This document shows, piece after piece, positions 35,020-46,277 of a stretch of DNA of 64,000 nt. The first letter of the stretch is position 1. Each line of letters begins with the position of its first letter. Source of the stretch: Roseibium polysiphoniae (GTDB taxonomy: Bacteria; Pseudomonadota; Alphaproteobacteria; Rhizobiales; Stappiaceae); assembly GCF_014842925.1 (NCBI RefSeq), contig NZ_JACYXJ010000003.1:186001-250000 (forward strand), read 5' to 3'. A program made the translations under genes and the position numbers. The notes beneath the pieces are model-generated. The model was not told the origin of the DNA. It made no database searches and worked only from the letters and a program-made list of their open reading frames with translations.

Positions 35020-36342
35020 ATGGCGCATATCGGCGAACAGGACGGGATTACCATCGGCAGCTATTGGGAAGCCTCTGTCGGTGAAATCAAGGAAGACCGG
35101 CAGCTGGTCGGAGAGGCGCGCTTCGATGTTGCCATTGTCGGCGCGGGCTATACCGGCCTTTCGGCGGCTCTTCGTCTGGCCGAGGCCGGGCTTTCGGTCT
35201 GTGTCCTTGAAGCCAACCGGGTTGGCTGGGGGGCGTCGGGGCGCAACGGCGGTTTTTGCTGCACGGGCGGAACCAAGCGGTCCGACGCCCAACTGATTTC
35301 GAAGTTTGGCTTGGAGGAAGCCAAGCGCTTTCTGGCCTATCAGCTTGAGGCCATCGATACGGTCGACGACCGGCTCGCCCGCTGGAACCTGGACGCAGAT
35401 CGTCACTCGAAGGGCGAGATCATCCTTGCTCATCGGCCCAGGGATTATGCCGGTTTTGCTGCGGAGGCTGCCTTCCAGGAGGAGACCTTCGGTGTCGAGG
35501 CTGCGGTTCTTGGGCCTGATGCCCTCAAGGAGCGCGGCCTTGGCGGCCCCGAGTTCCATGGCGGTCTGCATCTGCCTTATGGCTTTGCGCTCAATCCGAT
35601 GAAATATGTTCAGGCTCTAGCGGCGCAAGTTCGGCGCCGTGGAGGCCGGATCTTTGCCCATACGCCTGTCACCCAGTTTGAGCAGGAAGGGCCGAACTGG
35701 CGGCTTGCGACCCGTTATGGCAGCGTGCAGGCGGAAAAGGTCATCCTCGCAGGGAATGGCTATTCCCGAGAGAATGCGCCGAACTGGTTGAACGGCAGGT
35801 TGCTGCCGGTGATGTCCTCGGTTCTGGTCACGCGCCCCTTAAGCAACGTGGAGCTGAACGACCAGGGTTGGACGAGCGACCTGATGGCCGCTGACACCCG
35901 CATCCTGCTGCACTATTTCCGCCTCCTGCCGGATCGGCGCATGTTGTTCGGCACCCGTGGCGGCATTTTTGAAACTCCGGACAGCCTCAAGGCCATGCGG
36001 GCTCGGGGCAGGGCGGATTTCGACAGGATGTTCCCGGCCTGGGCTCACGTGGAGGCCGACCACCAATGGCATGGCCATGTGTGTCTCGCACGGGACCTGA
36101 GCGCCTATGTTGGTGCTGTTCCGGAAATGGATGGCGTCTTTGCGTCGCTGGCCTACCATGGCAGTGGCATTGCGATGTCGTCACTCTCTGGCGAAAAGGT
36201 CGCGGATCTGGCGCTTGGCCGGATCACGCAGGCGGATTTGCCTGCGGTGATTTCGAGGCCCTTGCGCAGATTTCCGTTTCCTGCCCTGCGCCAGCTTTAT
36301 CTGCAGGGTGCCTATTGGGCTTACGGGCTGAAGGACCGCTGA
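35020..36342 (+). CDS. FAD-dependent amine/amino-acid oxidoreductase, second of a tandem pair
   Basis: The 440-residue protein repeats the layout of its neighbour: DVAIVGAGYTGLSAALRLAE, then WGASGRNGGFCCTGG, and YHGSGIAMSSLSGEKVADLA near the end. Despite shared motifs the rest is clearly diverged, so the pair are paralogues of different substrate range or partners rather than a recent duplication. Only 5 bases separate them, so they are co-transcribed. A terminator overlaps its stop codon. Confidence 0.85.
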   Translation: MAHIGEQDGITIGSYWEASVGEIKEDRQLVGEARFDVAIVGAGYTGLSAALRLAEAGLSVCVLEANRVGWGASGRNGGFCCTGGTKRSDAQLISKFGLEEAKRFLAYQLEAIDTVDDRLARWNLDADRHSKGEIILAHRPRDYAGFAAEAAFQEETFGVEAAVLGPDALKERGLGGPEFHGGLHLPYGFALNPMKYVQALAAQVRRRGGRIFAHTPVTQFEQEGPNWRLATRYGSVQAEKVILAGNGYSRENAPNWLNGRLLPVMSSVLVTRPLSNVELNDQGWTSDLMAADTRILLHYFRLLPDRRMLFGTRGGIFETPDSLKAMRARGRADFDRMFPAWAHVEADHQWHGHVCLARDLSAYVGAVPEMDGVFASLAYHGSGIAMSSLSGEKVADLALGRITQADLPAVISRPLRRFPFPALRQLYLQGAYWAYGLKDR

Positions 36343-36360
36343 CCCGCACGCGGTCTTTTT
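36334..36360 (+). terminator. Terminator after the tandem oxidoreductase genes
   Basis: GACCGC at 36334-36339 pairs with GCGGTC at 36350-36355 around a 10-base loop, followed by TTTTT at 36356-36360. The stem overlaps the last codons and stop of the gene. Confidence 0.65.
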
Positions 36361-36908
36361 CCAACTCCAGACGTCATCCCCGCCTTGTGCGGGGATCCAT
36401 TGGTTCTTGTATCAGTAGTAGAAGCGGAGAAAGCGAGACGGGGTTAGGTCAGCTCATACTCACATCTGAACGGCGGACAGCCAAGTGGTCTGGATCCCTG
36501 CACGAGGCGGGGATGACCGTTTTTGGGCGAGGGAGGGGCTGTTGGATATCAGACGTCGCAACCCTCCCGGCCGTCGTTGCAGGACTTGATCCTGCAATCC
36601 ATGCTGTTTCATGTCTCCAGATCGAAGTGGTTCTGTGTGGCAAAGTCACGGCATGGATGCCATGGTCGAGCCATGGCATGATGGAGTGGGGTGGTAAATG
36701 CCCAAGTGCGATGCCTTCCCTGCGCAGGCATGGGGGGCAGTAGTCGTAGACTGTGCTGCATGACCCGTGAGGTTCCGGCATATTGGGTCCCGGATCTCCG
36801 CGTCGCTGCGTCCGGGAAGGCATGGAGTGAGAGGCCCCGCCACATCCTAACCACACACACCAGCGTCATCCTCGGGCGTGTCCCGAGGATCCATTCTCAT
36901 GCCCTTCG
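36361..36908. repeat. Mosaic of intergenic hairpin repeats
   Basis: This non-coding stretch holds at least six palindromic units. Unit A (36372-36400) and unit C (36864-36894) read GTCATCC-stem-loop-GGATCCA on the plus strand; unit B (36489-36518) is the same unit inverted. Others are TTGCAGG/CCTGCAA at 36577-36597, ATGCCATGG/CCATGGCAT at 36657-36679, and TCCCGGA/TCCGGGA at 36788-36817. Such units are widely scattered in alphaproteobacterial chromosomes. Open frames crossing this region read through the repeats and are not genes. Confidence 0.75.
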
Positions 36909-37820
36909 CTAGCTTGCCAGCCGGCAGCCCGCTTCACTCACCGTTGTCCGAAGGGTCTCCAGTAGGGTTTCGAAATCCTCCTTGCGGGGCGAGGACTTGC
37001 GCCAGACGAGGCCGACGGTGCGGGCGGGCTGGGGGCTTTCGAAGCGTTGCAGGACAACCCGTTCGTCGCGCACTTCCACTTCGGCGCAGATCTCGGGCAG
37101 GAGCGTGACACCATAGCCGGCGGCAACCATCTGCATGACGGTTGAAAGCGAGGTGGCGCCCAGGGCGTTCTTGCCCGGTGCCGGCAGGTTCTGGCAGTAG
37201 TTCAGCGCCTGGTCCCGCAGGCAGTGGCCTTCCTCCAGAAGCAGCATGTTCTCACTTTCAAGATCCCTGGCCGAGACGCAGGTCGCTGCATCATGGCTGC
37301 TGCCTGCCTTGCGGGCCAGGAGAAAGCGGTCGGTGAAGAGCGGCTCGCTGACCAGTGCCGGATGAAGGACCGGCAGGGCAACGACGATGGCGTCCAGATC
37401 TCCGGTCAGAAGCTCCTGGGTCATGGGATCGGTCAGGGTCTCGCGGATGGTGAGCTTCAGATCCGGGTGGGAGAGGCTGAGCGCCGGCAGGATCCGCGGC
37501 AGAAGATAAGGCGCGATGGAGGGAATGATGCCCAGACGCAAGGGGCCGGCAAGAGGCTGGGACATTTGCCGGGCATAGTCGGTGAGGTCCCGCACGTCCG
37601 TGAGAATCTTGCGCGCGCGCGCGGCAATTTCCTCGCCCTCCCGCGTCAGGCGCACGGAGTTGGGCTGGCGTTCCACCAGCTTGACGCCCAGCTCTGCCTC
37701 CAGATCCTTGATCTGCATCGAGAGCGCGGGCTGGGAGACTGAAACTGCATCGGCCGCCTTGCGGAAATGCAGGTGTCTGGCGAGGGCTTCAAGATAACGA
37801 AGTTGGCGAAGAGAGATCAT
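36909..37820 (-). CDS. oxyR: Hydrogen peroxide-sensing LysR regulator OxyR
   Basis: The 303-residue protein has a LysR helix-turn-helix (RQLRYLEALARHLHFRKAAD, with SQPALSMQIKDLEAELG) and the OxyR redox signature GHCLRDQALNYC, placing the disulfide pair at Cys200 and Cys209. It is divergent from katG, the standard OxyR target arrangement. The start at 37820 gives the normal LysR length; the frame extending to 37979 is not needed. Confidence 0.95.
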   Translation of the reverse strand: MISLRQLRYLEALARHLHFRKAADAVSVSQPALSMQIKDLEAELGVKLVERQPNSVRLTREGEEIAARARKILTDVRDLTDYARQMSQPLAGPLRLGIIPSIAPYLLPRILPALSLSHPDLKLTIRETLTDPMTQELLTGDLDAIVVALPVLHPALVSEPLFTDRFLLARKAGSSHDAATCVSARDLESENMLLLEEGHCLRDQALNYCQNLPAPGKNALGATSLSTVMQMVAAGYGVTLLPEICAEVEVRDERVVLQRFESPQPARTVGLVWRKSSPRKEDFETLLETLRTTVSEAGCRLAS

Positions 37821-37826
37821 GACTGA

Positions 37827-37849
37827 TAAGATAATCTGATCGTATCTTA
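37827..37849. promoter_or_regulatory. Candidate OxyR operator in the oxyR-katG gap
   Basis: TAAGATA at 37827-37833 and TATCTTA at 37843-37849 form a perfect 7-bp inverted repeat with a 9-base spacer, 7 bases from the oxyR start. LysR proteins bind such dyads, and the position would allow autorepression of oxyR and activation of katG. The match to a formal OxyR box is not tested. Confidence 0.55.
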
Positions 37850-37871
37850 GAATCAATCCAATTGGACCTGA

Positions 37872-40220
<2,349 letters not shown>

Positions 40221-40250
40221 TCAGGCAAGTTATTATTACGATATTGAATT

Positions 40251-40277
40251 GGGCGGCCTTTGCGGGCCGCCCTTTTT
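40251..40277 (+). terminator. katG terminator
   Basis: GGGCGGCC at 40251-40258 and GGCCGCCC at 40265-40272 form a perfect 8-bp stem with a 6-base loop, followed by TTTTT. It lies 30 bases after the katG stop. Confidence 0.9.
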
Positions 40278-40296
40278 GCTTGTCTGAAAGGTGGCG

Positions 40297-40821
40297 CTAA
40301 AGATCAGTGGAGCGACGCTCCGGATGACTGCGCTGTCCATGCCAGCCGACGGTGGCCTCCGGCACCGAGTCATTGCGGGGGAAATAGGGCTTGATGTCGA
40401 TCAGTGGCGTGCCGTCAAGACAATCAAGACCCCGGACCTTCAGCGCGCAGCCGTCAAGGGAGACAAGTTCGACCACGGAGAGGGAGACGGGATTGGGCCT
40501 CACCGGAGATCGCAGAGCAAAGCAGCCGTGGGTGACGCTGTCGAAGGCCGGTGCCTGAACGATGATGTCGCGTCGCGCCTCATGCATCCAGTAGAGGATG
40601 ATCAGGTGTGAACAGCTTTCGACGGACTTGAGGCCGTCCTGATAACGTGGGTTGAGATGGATCGTGCAAATGTCGTCGTCGCGTCCGCCGCTTCTTGGGC
40701 AGGCATGACGGTCCTGCCAGGGCGTTGCGATATGGCCGATGAACACCAGGCCAGCGTCGGCTGGCATGTCTGCCGGATCTTGGGGAAGGATCTTTTCGCC
40801 GGATCTGGCGGAATCAGGCAT
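40297..40821 (-). CDS. trmO: tRNA (N6-threonylcarbamoyladenosine37-N6)-methyltransferase TrmO (TsaA/YaeB family)
   Basis: The 174-residue protein has the TsaA-like beta-barrel hallmarks: LVFIGHIATPWQDRHACPR, LNPRYQDGLKSVESCSHLIIL, HGCFALRSPVRPNPVSLSVVEL and LDCLDGTPLIDIKPYFP. TrmO uses S-adenosylmethionine to methylate t6A37 in tRNA-Thr. Some family members are somewhat longer, with a C-terminal segment missing here. It is convergent with katG. Confidence 0.88.
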   Translation of the reverse strand: MPDSARSGEKILPQDPADMPADAGLVFIGHIATPWQDRHACPRSGGRDDDICTIHLNPRYQDGLKSVESCSHLIILYWMHEARRDIIVQAPAFDSVTHGCFALRSPVRPNPVSLSVVELVSLDGCALKVRGLDCLDGTPLIDIKPYFPRNDSVPEATVGWHGQRSHPERRSTDL

Positions 40822-41132
40822 GATTTGACCTTTTTCAAGTTGGCATTGAATTGAGTGCCTTTGTCAGGCTTCGCGCAAGCCTGCAGAGTGAAACAAAGGG
40901 AAACAAAAAAAATACCTCGGAAATATAACAATGGAATTCGCTGGGTGAACGCGGCAAAATTTCTGATTTTTGATTTTAAATCAATGTCTTATGGCTCATT
41001 TTGTCAATGCTGATAGAATTGTTGTCAAATTTTAGCAAAAGACAAATTTATTCCTCCCTTTTCCGTTTTTTCCTTCTTCAAAACTCACCTTCATGTTCGC
41101 CTTACGGAAACTTCTCAATCAGGTAATGCAGC
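40822..41132. other. AT-rich intergenic region
   Basis: The 311 bases between trmO and the DUF2336 gene are divergent and AT-rich around 40910-41080 (long A and T runs). It probably holds promoters for both genes. No RNA gene or clear repeat is seen. A frame with a lipobox-like LQAC on the minus strand is treated as chance. Confidence 0.4.
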
Positions 41133-42218
41133 ATGACACAGGCGTTGAAAACCGAACTGGTGAATTTCCAGGAACTGGACGGCGGGGCGGACAGCTCTCG
41201 CAGCGCGGAACTGGCCCGGCATGTGGCAAGCCTGTTTGCCTACACCTCGGATCGCTGCACAGCGGAACAAGTCGACATTTACGACAGTGTCCTGTTGCGG
41301 CTGATCAGTATGGTCGAGGTCGAAGTCCGCAGCTTCGTGGCCGAACAGATGGCAGGTCTGCGGCGCGGGCCGGAAGGGACCATCCGCAAGCTTGCCGAGG
41401 ATGAAATCGTCATTGCAGAGCCCATTTTGCGGTGTTCAACGGTGCTTCGTGATGCGGATCTCGTAAATATCGCGGAGAAGAAGGACGACAGCCATCGCCT
41501 TGCCATTGCGAAGCGCGAAGTGCTTTCCGAAGCTGTGACCGAAGTTCTGGTGAATCGTGGCGATGTTCATGTAAAGCGTCAGGTGGCGGGCAATTCCGGA
41601 GCGACGTTCTCGGATCGTACCTTGATGAAGCTGATTGGCGACTCCACCGCTGACGCCACCATTCAAATGTCGCTGAGCGAGCGCGCAGATCTGGCCGAAC
41701 ACCATATCAAACAGCTTGTCGGCGTTGCCTGCGAAGAAGTTCGCAAGGCGCTCGTGAAGCGCGGCGAAATCGCCGATGCCGCACGGCTGCCGGAAGCTGC
41801 CGACATCACCGCCCAGCGGATGACCAACGAATACTGGCTCGCCCGCTATGACTTCGAGACGGCTCGCAACCGGGTTTTGCTCCTGGCAAAACGGGGCATG
41901 GTCACGGAAGCCACCCTGCGTCGCTTCGCCATCGAAGACCGCTTTCCTGAATCTGTCGCAGCCTTTGCCTGGATGGTCCGCTGCGGGGTTGAAGAGGTCA
42001 GCCACTGGATGGTCCGCGCCGATCCGGAGCCGTTTCTGATCATCGCCAAAGCGAGTGGCCTGTCCTCCATTACCGTCAATTCGCTGCTCTCCATCGGCCC
42101 ATGGCGCCATCGCCTGACACCGGAGATCCGTGCGACATCTATGAGAACCTTTGACCGGATGAGCGTTGGTGAAGCCGAGCGCCGCATGGCGCATTGGGGC
42201 AATGTCATGCTGAACTAG
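41133..42218 (+). CDS. DUF2336 family protein, copy 1
   Basis: The 361-residue protein is all-helical with no signal peptide or membrane helix. The region TIRKLAEDEIVIAEPILRCS is shared in pattern with the second copy at 53312-54454 (KLAADEFKIAEPVLKES), which defines the DUF2336 domain. HEAT-like helical pairs probably make a curved scaffold. The function is unknown, although proteins with this domain are abundant in Hyphomicrobiales. The gene has its own terminator and stands alone. Confidence 0.8.
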   Translation: MTQALKTELVNFQELDGGADSSRSAELARHVASLFAYTSDRCTAEQVDIYDSVLLRLISMVEVEVRSFVAEQMAGLRRGPEGTIRKLAEDEIVIAEPILRCSTVLRDADLVNIAEKKDDSHRLAIAKREVLSEAVTEVLVNRGDVHVKRQVAGNSGATFSDRTLMKLIGDSTADATIQMSLSERADLAEHHIKQLVGVACEEVRKALVKRGEIADAARLPEAADITAQRMTNEYWLARYDFETARNRVLLLAKRGMVTEATLRRFAIEDRFPESVAAFAWMVRCGVEEVSHWMVRADPEPFLIIAKASGLSSITVNSLLSIGPWRHRLTPEIRATSMRTFDRMSVGEAERRMAHWGNVMLN

Positions 42219-42260
42219 TGTTTGGCCTATCCCCTTGTTTCGGCTCAACTTGTGTTTTGG

Positions 42261-42299
42261 CGGCGGTTCGGTAAACGGACCGCCGTCTTGTTTTGTCTG
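42261..42299 (+). terminator. Terminator after DUF2336 gene 1
   Basis: CGGCGGTTCG at 42261-42270 pairs with CGGACCGCCG at 42276-42285 (one G-T pair) around a GTAAA loop, followed by a T-rich tail to about 42295. It lies 43 bases after the stop. Confidence 0.7.
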
Positions 42300-42359
42300 G
42301 ACGTCGTCATACTGAAACCTTAGACAAATCAGAATGCCGGGCGTCAAAGGGGGACGGAA

Positions 42360-44720
42360 ATGACCATCAAGGCGGAGACGTTGCATCAAACGACACTTGA
42401 GCTTTCATCGCGCATGATGGGGCTTCTGCTCCTGCTGGTGGCAGCTGTTTTCTGGATGGCCCTTTTATCTTCCAATGCCGATGCGCAGGGCGCGCTCGGC
42501 ATCTTGACGGACCTTTCAAGCGACAAGACCGAAGCATCTGCCCCTGCGGAGCCAGCTCAGCCGGCGGCTGAAAATGCTGCGGCTGGCGCGGAAGAGCAGT
42601 CCCGAACGATGGAGTTTTATGTCGCAAGGGCGCTCAAGGCGCGCGATGTGGTCTTGCAGATCCTGAAGAGTGCTCCGGACCTGCATGAAACCATCGGCGC
42701 GACGCTGCGATCCAAAGGCGGGCACGGAGACATGGGATGGCTTTGGGCAACGCTGCCTGGGGTGGTCGTGGCGATCGGTCTTGGCCTTTTGGGCTATCGG
42801 CTGGTTCTTATGTGGGGGCGCAGGCACTTTGCCCATCGTTATTCCGAAGGCGTGCAGCCGCGGGCAGACAAACTCAGCTACCTGTTCTTGCGCGGCCTGC
42901 TCATGCTGGCGGGCCTTGTGGTGTTTGTCGCGATCGCTGGCCTCATTTTGTTGTTCCTGAACCGTGGGCCGGTCAGCGCGCATCAAACGGCCATTGTGAT
43001 TTTGAGCGTCACGACACTGTTCATGGGGCTGCGCATTGTCTTCCTCAATTTGCTGGTGCCAAATGTGCCCAGCCACCGTGTCTTTGCCCTGTCTGACAAG
43101 GATGCGCTTGGCCTTTACCGCAGCCTGATTGTCGGGACTGCGGTTTCAGCCCTGGCACTGGCCCTGTGCAACTGGATGGACAAGCTTGGCTTGCCGAAGG
43201 ATGCGCATAAGCTTGCCCTGATCGCCTCGGCCTTGCTGTCGTGCCTTATCCTCACCGGCATCGCGGTGGCCTATCGGTATGCCATAGGCGCACTCATTCG
43301 CGGTGAGGCAGGCGAGCAGGCGCCCTTGTGGCGCCGGGTGCTCTCCAGATCCTGGCATCTGGTTGCTGCGGTCTATTTTCTGGCTGCCTGGGCGGTTTCT
43401 TCGATCCGTATCCTGCTCGATCTTCCTGATGCGACCGGTCTTGTGGTCGCGCCTCTGCAGGCGCTGCTTATGGCGATCATCGCCTATGGTCTTCTGGTTC
43501 TTCTGATTGATCGCGTGTTGCTGCCGCGTCTCGACACGCCCAAGGTTCAGGCCTCACTCGCCGCCGACATCGAACGGGCGGAAGCCACGGAAGGCGAGGA
43601 CGACCTGGATCCCCAGGTCACTCAGGCCCAAGCCCAAGCAGAAGCGGCCGACATGGAAGCGCATCGCTCGCCTTTCCGCCATCTGCTCGATCATGGTGCG
43701 TCCATCCTTGCCTGCTTTGGCGGTCTCGTGATCCTTGCCCGGCTTTGGGGCGTTTCGATCACCGATGGATCGACCTATGTCGGTGGGATGATTGAAATCC
43801 TGCTGATCATCTTCCTCGGCTACATGGCCTACAAGGCGGTCGAGGTGGCGATTGACGGGCGTATTGCCAAGGAAGGGCCCGGTGAGGAAAAGGATGAGGA
43901 AGCCGAAGTTGGCGGCGTGGGCGAAAGCCGGATCGCAACCCTTCTGCCGATCTTCCGCAACTTCCTGCTGATCACGATCGTGGCGATTGCGGCGATGGTG
44001 GTTCTGTCCGAGATGGGTGTGAACATTGCCCCGCTCTTCGCCGGTGCCGGCGTGGTCGGGCTTGCAATCGGTTTTGGCGCGCAGACGCTCATTCGCGATA
44101 TCTTCTCAGGCGCCTTCTACCTGCTTGATGATGCCTTCCGGCGCGGTGAGTACATCGATATTGGCAGTGCAAAGGGCGTGGTCGAGAAGATCTCGATCCG
44201 TTCCATGCAGTTGCGGCATCACCGCGGCGCGCTGACGACCATTCCTTTCGGCGAGATCCAGCACGTTGAAAACTTCTCTCGCGACTGGGCGATGATGAAG
44301 CTGGCCTTCCGCGTCACCTATGACACGGACGTCGAAAAGATGCGCAAGATCATCAAGAAGTTCGGGCAGGAGCTTCTGGATGACGAATACTATGGCCCGA
44401 TGTTCCTCCAGCCGCTGAAGTCCCAAGGCATTCTGGCGATGGAAGATTCTGCGATGATTGCGCGGGTCAAATTCATGACCAAGCCTGGCAAACAATTCGA
44501 ACTTCGCAAGGTCGTTTATGCCGGGTTGCAGGACCTCTTTGAAAAGAACGGCATCAAGTTCGCGCACAAGCAGGTCACCGTGCGTGTGGCGACTGGTGAT
44601 GAAGAAGAGGGGCCACAGCCGGGCGATGCTGCCGCCAGGGCTGCTGCTGCAGGCGCTGCGGCGGCCGGTGCTCTGGAAGAGGCAGTTCAGGACGGCGATG
44701 ACCCCGCCGATCAGCTCTAG
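42360..44720 (+). CDS. Large mechanosensitive ion channel of the MscS family
   Basis: The 786-residue protein has a signal-like N-terminus, a low-complexity Ala/Glu/Pro stretch at residues 55-80, about ten membrane helices and a C-terminal MscS core. The pore helix and gate show in NIAPLFAGAGVVGLAIGFGA; the beta domain follows (VEKISIRSMQLRHHRGALTT). Channels like this open under membrane tension and release osmolytes on hypo-osmotic shock. The very C-terminus has an alanine-rich tail (AAARAAAAGAAAAGALEE). Of the MscK/YbdG-like range in size, not the small MscS. Confidence 0.9.
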   Translation: MTIKAETLHQTTLELSSRMMGLLLLLVAAVFWMALLSSNADAQGALGILTDLSSDKTEASAPAEPAQPAAENAAAGAEEQSRTMEFYVARALKARDVVLQILKSAPDLHETIGATLRSKGGHGDMGWLWATLPGVVVAIGLGLLGYRLVLMWGRRHFAHRYSEGVQPRADKLSYLFLRGLLMLAGLVVFVAIAGLILLFLNRGPVSAHQTAIVILSVTTLFMGLRIVFLNLLVPNVPSHRVFALSDKDALGLYRSLIVGTAVSALALALCNWMDKLGLPKDAHKLALIASALLSCLILTGIAVAYRYAIGALIRGEAGEQAPLWRRVLSRSWHLVAAVYFLAAWAVSSIRILLDLPDATGLVVAPLQALLMAIIAYGLLVLLIDRVLLPRLDTPKVQASLAADIERAEATEGEDDLDPQVTQAQAQAEAADMEAHRSPFRHLLDHGASILACFGGLVILARLWGVSITDGSTYVGGMIEILLIIFLGYMAYKAVEVAIDGRIAKEGPGEEKDEEAEVGGVGESRIATLLPIFRNFLLITIVAIAAMVVLSEMGVNIAPLFAGAGVVGLAIGFGAQTLIRDIFSGAFYLLDDAFRRGEYIDIGSAKGVVEKISIRSMQLRHHRGALTTIPFGEIQHVENFSRDWAMMKLAFRVTYDTDVEKMRKIIKKFGQELLDDEYYGPMFLQPLKSQGILAMEDSAMIARVKFMTKPGKQFELRKVVYAGLQDLFEKNGIKFAHKQVTVRVATGDEEEGPQPGDAAARAAAAGAAAAGALEEAVQDGDDPADQL

Positions 44721-44747
44721 TCGATAGCATTTCGTTGAAACGTCAAG

Positions 44748-44781
44748 CCGTCGCCTGGGTCTTGCCAGGCGGCGGTTTTTT
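44748..44781 (+). terminator. Terminator after the MscS-family gene
   Basis: CCGTCGCCTGG at 44748-44758 pairs with CCAGGCGGCGG at 44765-44775 (one G-T pair), followed by six T at 44776-44781. It lies 27 bases after the stop. Confidence 0.88.
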
Positions 44782-44785
44782 ATTG

Positions 44786-45106
44786 CTAGCCCTGCCAGAA
44801 CGGCTTTGCGAGTTCACGGCGCAGGCTTTGCCGATCATAACCGGCGTCCTTCAGGACGCTGTCTGGCTGCCCCTTGAGTTCGCGTTCCAGTTTTCTTCGG
44901 CTTTGCCAGCGTTGATGCCAAAGGGCCAAACGCGACCTGGGGGGCTGGGCTCTTCCAGCTTCTCTAGCGTCTTCTGGATTGCCGGTTGTGTGAGAAAAAG
45001 TTGACGGGTTGTCACTGCTGGCGACAAGCGTCAGGTGAGTTTGTGATTGGGGCTGAGCGTGCTTGAAGCTCAGATTTCTATCTGTTTTTATGGCTGTGAG
45101 TTGCAT
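44786..45106 (-). CDS. DUF1127 (YjiS-like) small protein
   Basis: The 106-residue product ends with the DUF1127 pattern (WQSRRKLERELKGQPDSVLK, then DAGYDRQSLRRELAKPFWQG). The family contains small arginine-rich proteins, some binding RNA or affecting phosphate and carbon metabolism. The N-terminal 55 residues are polar and non-conserved in appearance. It diverges from a LysR gene across 88 bases. Confidence 0.75.
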   Translation of the reverse strand: MQLTAIKTDRNLSFKHAQPQSQTHLTLVASSDNPSTFSHTTGNPEDAREAGRAQPPRSRLALWHQRWQSRRKLERELKGQPDSVLKDAGYDRQSLRRELAKPFWQG

Positions 45107-45194
45107 TTTCTTTTCCTCTCTGCACGTATCATGTCAGGAGAGCGGGTTTTGCAAAACCGAATTAATCTCGCCAATATGTGAGGAAAACGAACCG

Positions 45195-46073
45195 ATGGGA
45201 CGCAGGCTCCTGCCACCACTATCTGCTTTGCCTGCCTTTGAGGCCGTCGCGCGGCTTGGCTCGATGAAAGCTGCGGCTGATGAATTGGGCCGGACCCATG
45301 GCGCGGTCAGCAAGCAGGTAGCTCATCTGTCGGAGGACCTCGGCATTCCGCTTTTCGCCAAGGAGGGGGTTGGTGTCGTTCTCACCAAGGAAGGACGAGA
45401 CTTCGCGGCCACTGTTGCTGACATCCTTGATACATTGGCCGAGAGCCGCTCACGGTTTCAGCGGCGTGCAGATGATGCGGTCATTGAGATTGGCATCAGT
45501 GCGACCTATGCGATGCGCTGGCTGATGCCGCGCATGCCGGATCTCTATCAGTCCGTGCCCGGCATCGAACTGAGCTTTCGCATGACTGGGCGCGAACAGG
45601 TTCCCAATCGCGAGCTCGATCTGATCCTGACCTGGGACCGGTTGAACTGGTCGGATGGGTTTTACGAGGACCCTCATATACGTACGCTAGGAGACGTTTC
45701 GTTCGGTCTTGTTCATGCGCCTGCGGTGGTGCTTGAAAAGACATCGGCCGGGTATCACTGCGACACGCGTTTTCTCCAGGAGATCGCACCGCACACCTGG
45801 GCGGGCTGGGAGGAAATGACAGGCATCCGCGTTTCGGCTGAGCACGACCAGGCCTTTCCGCATCTTTTCCTTGCGATCGAGGCGGCGGTGGCCGGCCTTG
45901 GGGTTGCGCTTGTGGAGAAGCGATTGGTGGCGGAGGAACTGTCCTCGGGACGCCTTGTCGCTCCTTTCGGGTTCCACCGTATCGAGCGCGGGTTTGGTGC
46001 GATCATAACGGGCCGAGGCCGGGATCGCAGCAAGGTTCAGGCACTTTTGGACTGGCTTGAGCGTCAAGACTGA
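45195..46073 (+). CDS. LysR-family regulator, GcvA-like
   Basis: The 292-residue protein has a GcvA-type opening (MGRRLLPPLSALPAFEAVAR), a LysR helix-turn-helix (SMKAAADELGRTHGAVSKQV) and a ligand domain. The start at 45195 is the usual point for this subfamily; an earlier in-frame codon at 45063 adds a hydrophobic stretch that overlaps the divergent DUF1127 gene. Target unknown; the divergent DUF1127 gene is the simplest candidate. Confidence 0.82.
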   Translation: MGRRLLPPLSALPAFEAVARLGSMKAAADELGRTHGAVSKQVAHLSEDLGIPLFAKEGVGVVLTKEGRDFAATVADILDTLAESRSRFQRRADDAVIEIGISATYAMRWLMPRMPDLYQSVPGIELSFRMTGREQVPNRELDLILTWDRLNWSDGFYEDPHIRTLGDVSFGLVHAPAVVLEKTSAGYHCDTRFLQEIAPHTWAGWEEMTGIRVSAEHDQAFPHLFLAIEAAVAGLGVALVEKRLVAEELSSGRLVAPFGFHRIERGFGAIITGRGRDRSKVQALLDWLERQD

Positions 46074-46226
46074 GCGTGTTTTAGGTGCGTCTAACCTTTT
46101 CTAGAGCCTTTCCTGCTCAAATGATCCCGTGCTGCACCGAGGCGATGTAGGTGCTTTTCCGCGTGCCTTGCGATGAGCGCGGGCCATTGTTCCTGATGCA
46201 TGCGCTTGAATTGAGTTATTTTATCG

Positions 46227-46244
46227 TATAAAGATATCTTTATA
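46227..46244. promoter_or_regulatory. Perfect 18-bp palindrome, candidate SahR operator
   Basis: TATAAAGATATCTTTATA is fully self-complementary and lies 33 bases before the ArsR-methyltransferase start. SahR, an ArsR-family regulator of the S-adenosylhomocysteine/methionine cycle in Proteobacteria, binds AT-rich palindromes of this kind next to methionine genes. The neighbour gene is an ArsR fusion ahead of metF and metH, so autoregulation is likely. Confidence 0.68.
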
Positions 46245-46277
46245 TCAAAATTCGACTTAGCAGACTTGGACGGCTTG

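Noticed and set aside
36066..36743. 225-codon plus-strand frame across the second FAD oxidase end and the repeat region
   Set aside because: It runs out of phase with the oxidase and reads through hairpin repeats; composition is repeat-driven.
40602..40931. Minus-strand frame with a lipoprotein-like start (CFTLQAC)
   Set aside because: It lies almost wholly over trmO in another frame, and after the first 35 residues has no plausible protein character. The lipobox is probably chance.
46091..46201. 36-codon minus-strand frame between the LysR gene and the ArsR-methyltransferase gene
   Set aside because: Codons look protein-like, but no ribosome site is seen, and the open frame continues upstream through the palindrome without a start codon. 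It could be a gene relic; not strong enough to list.
46074..46277. SAM-II or cobalamin riboswitch ahead of the methionine genes
   Set aside because: I looked for conserved core elements and found none; the palindrome with an ArsR regulator explains control better.
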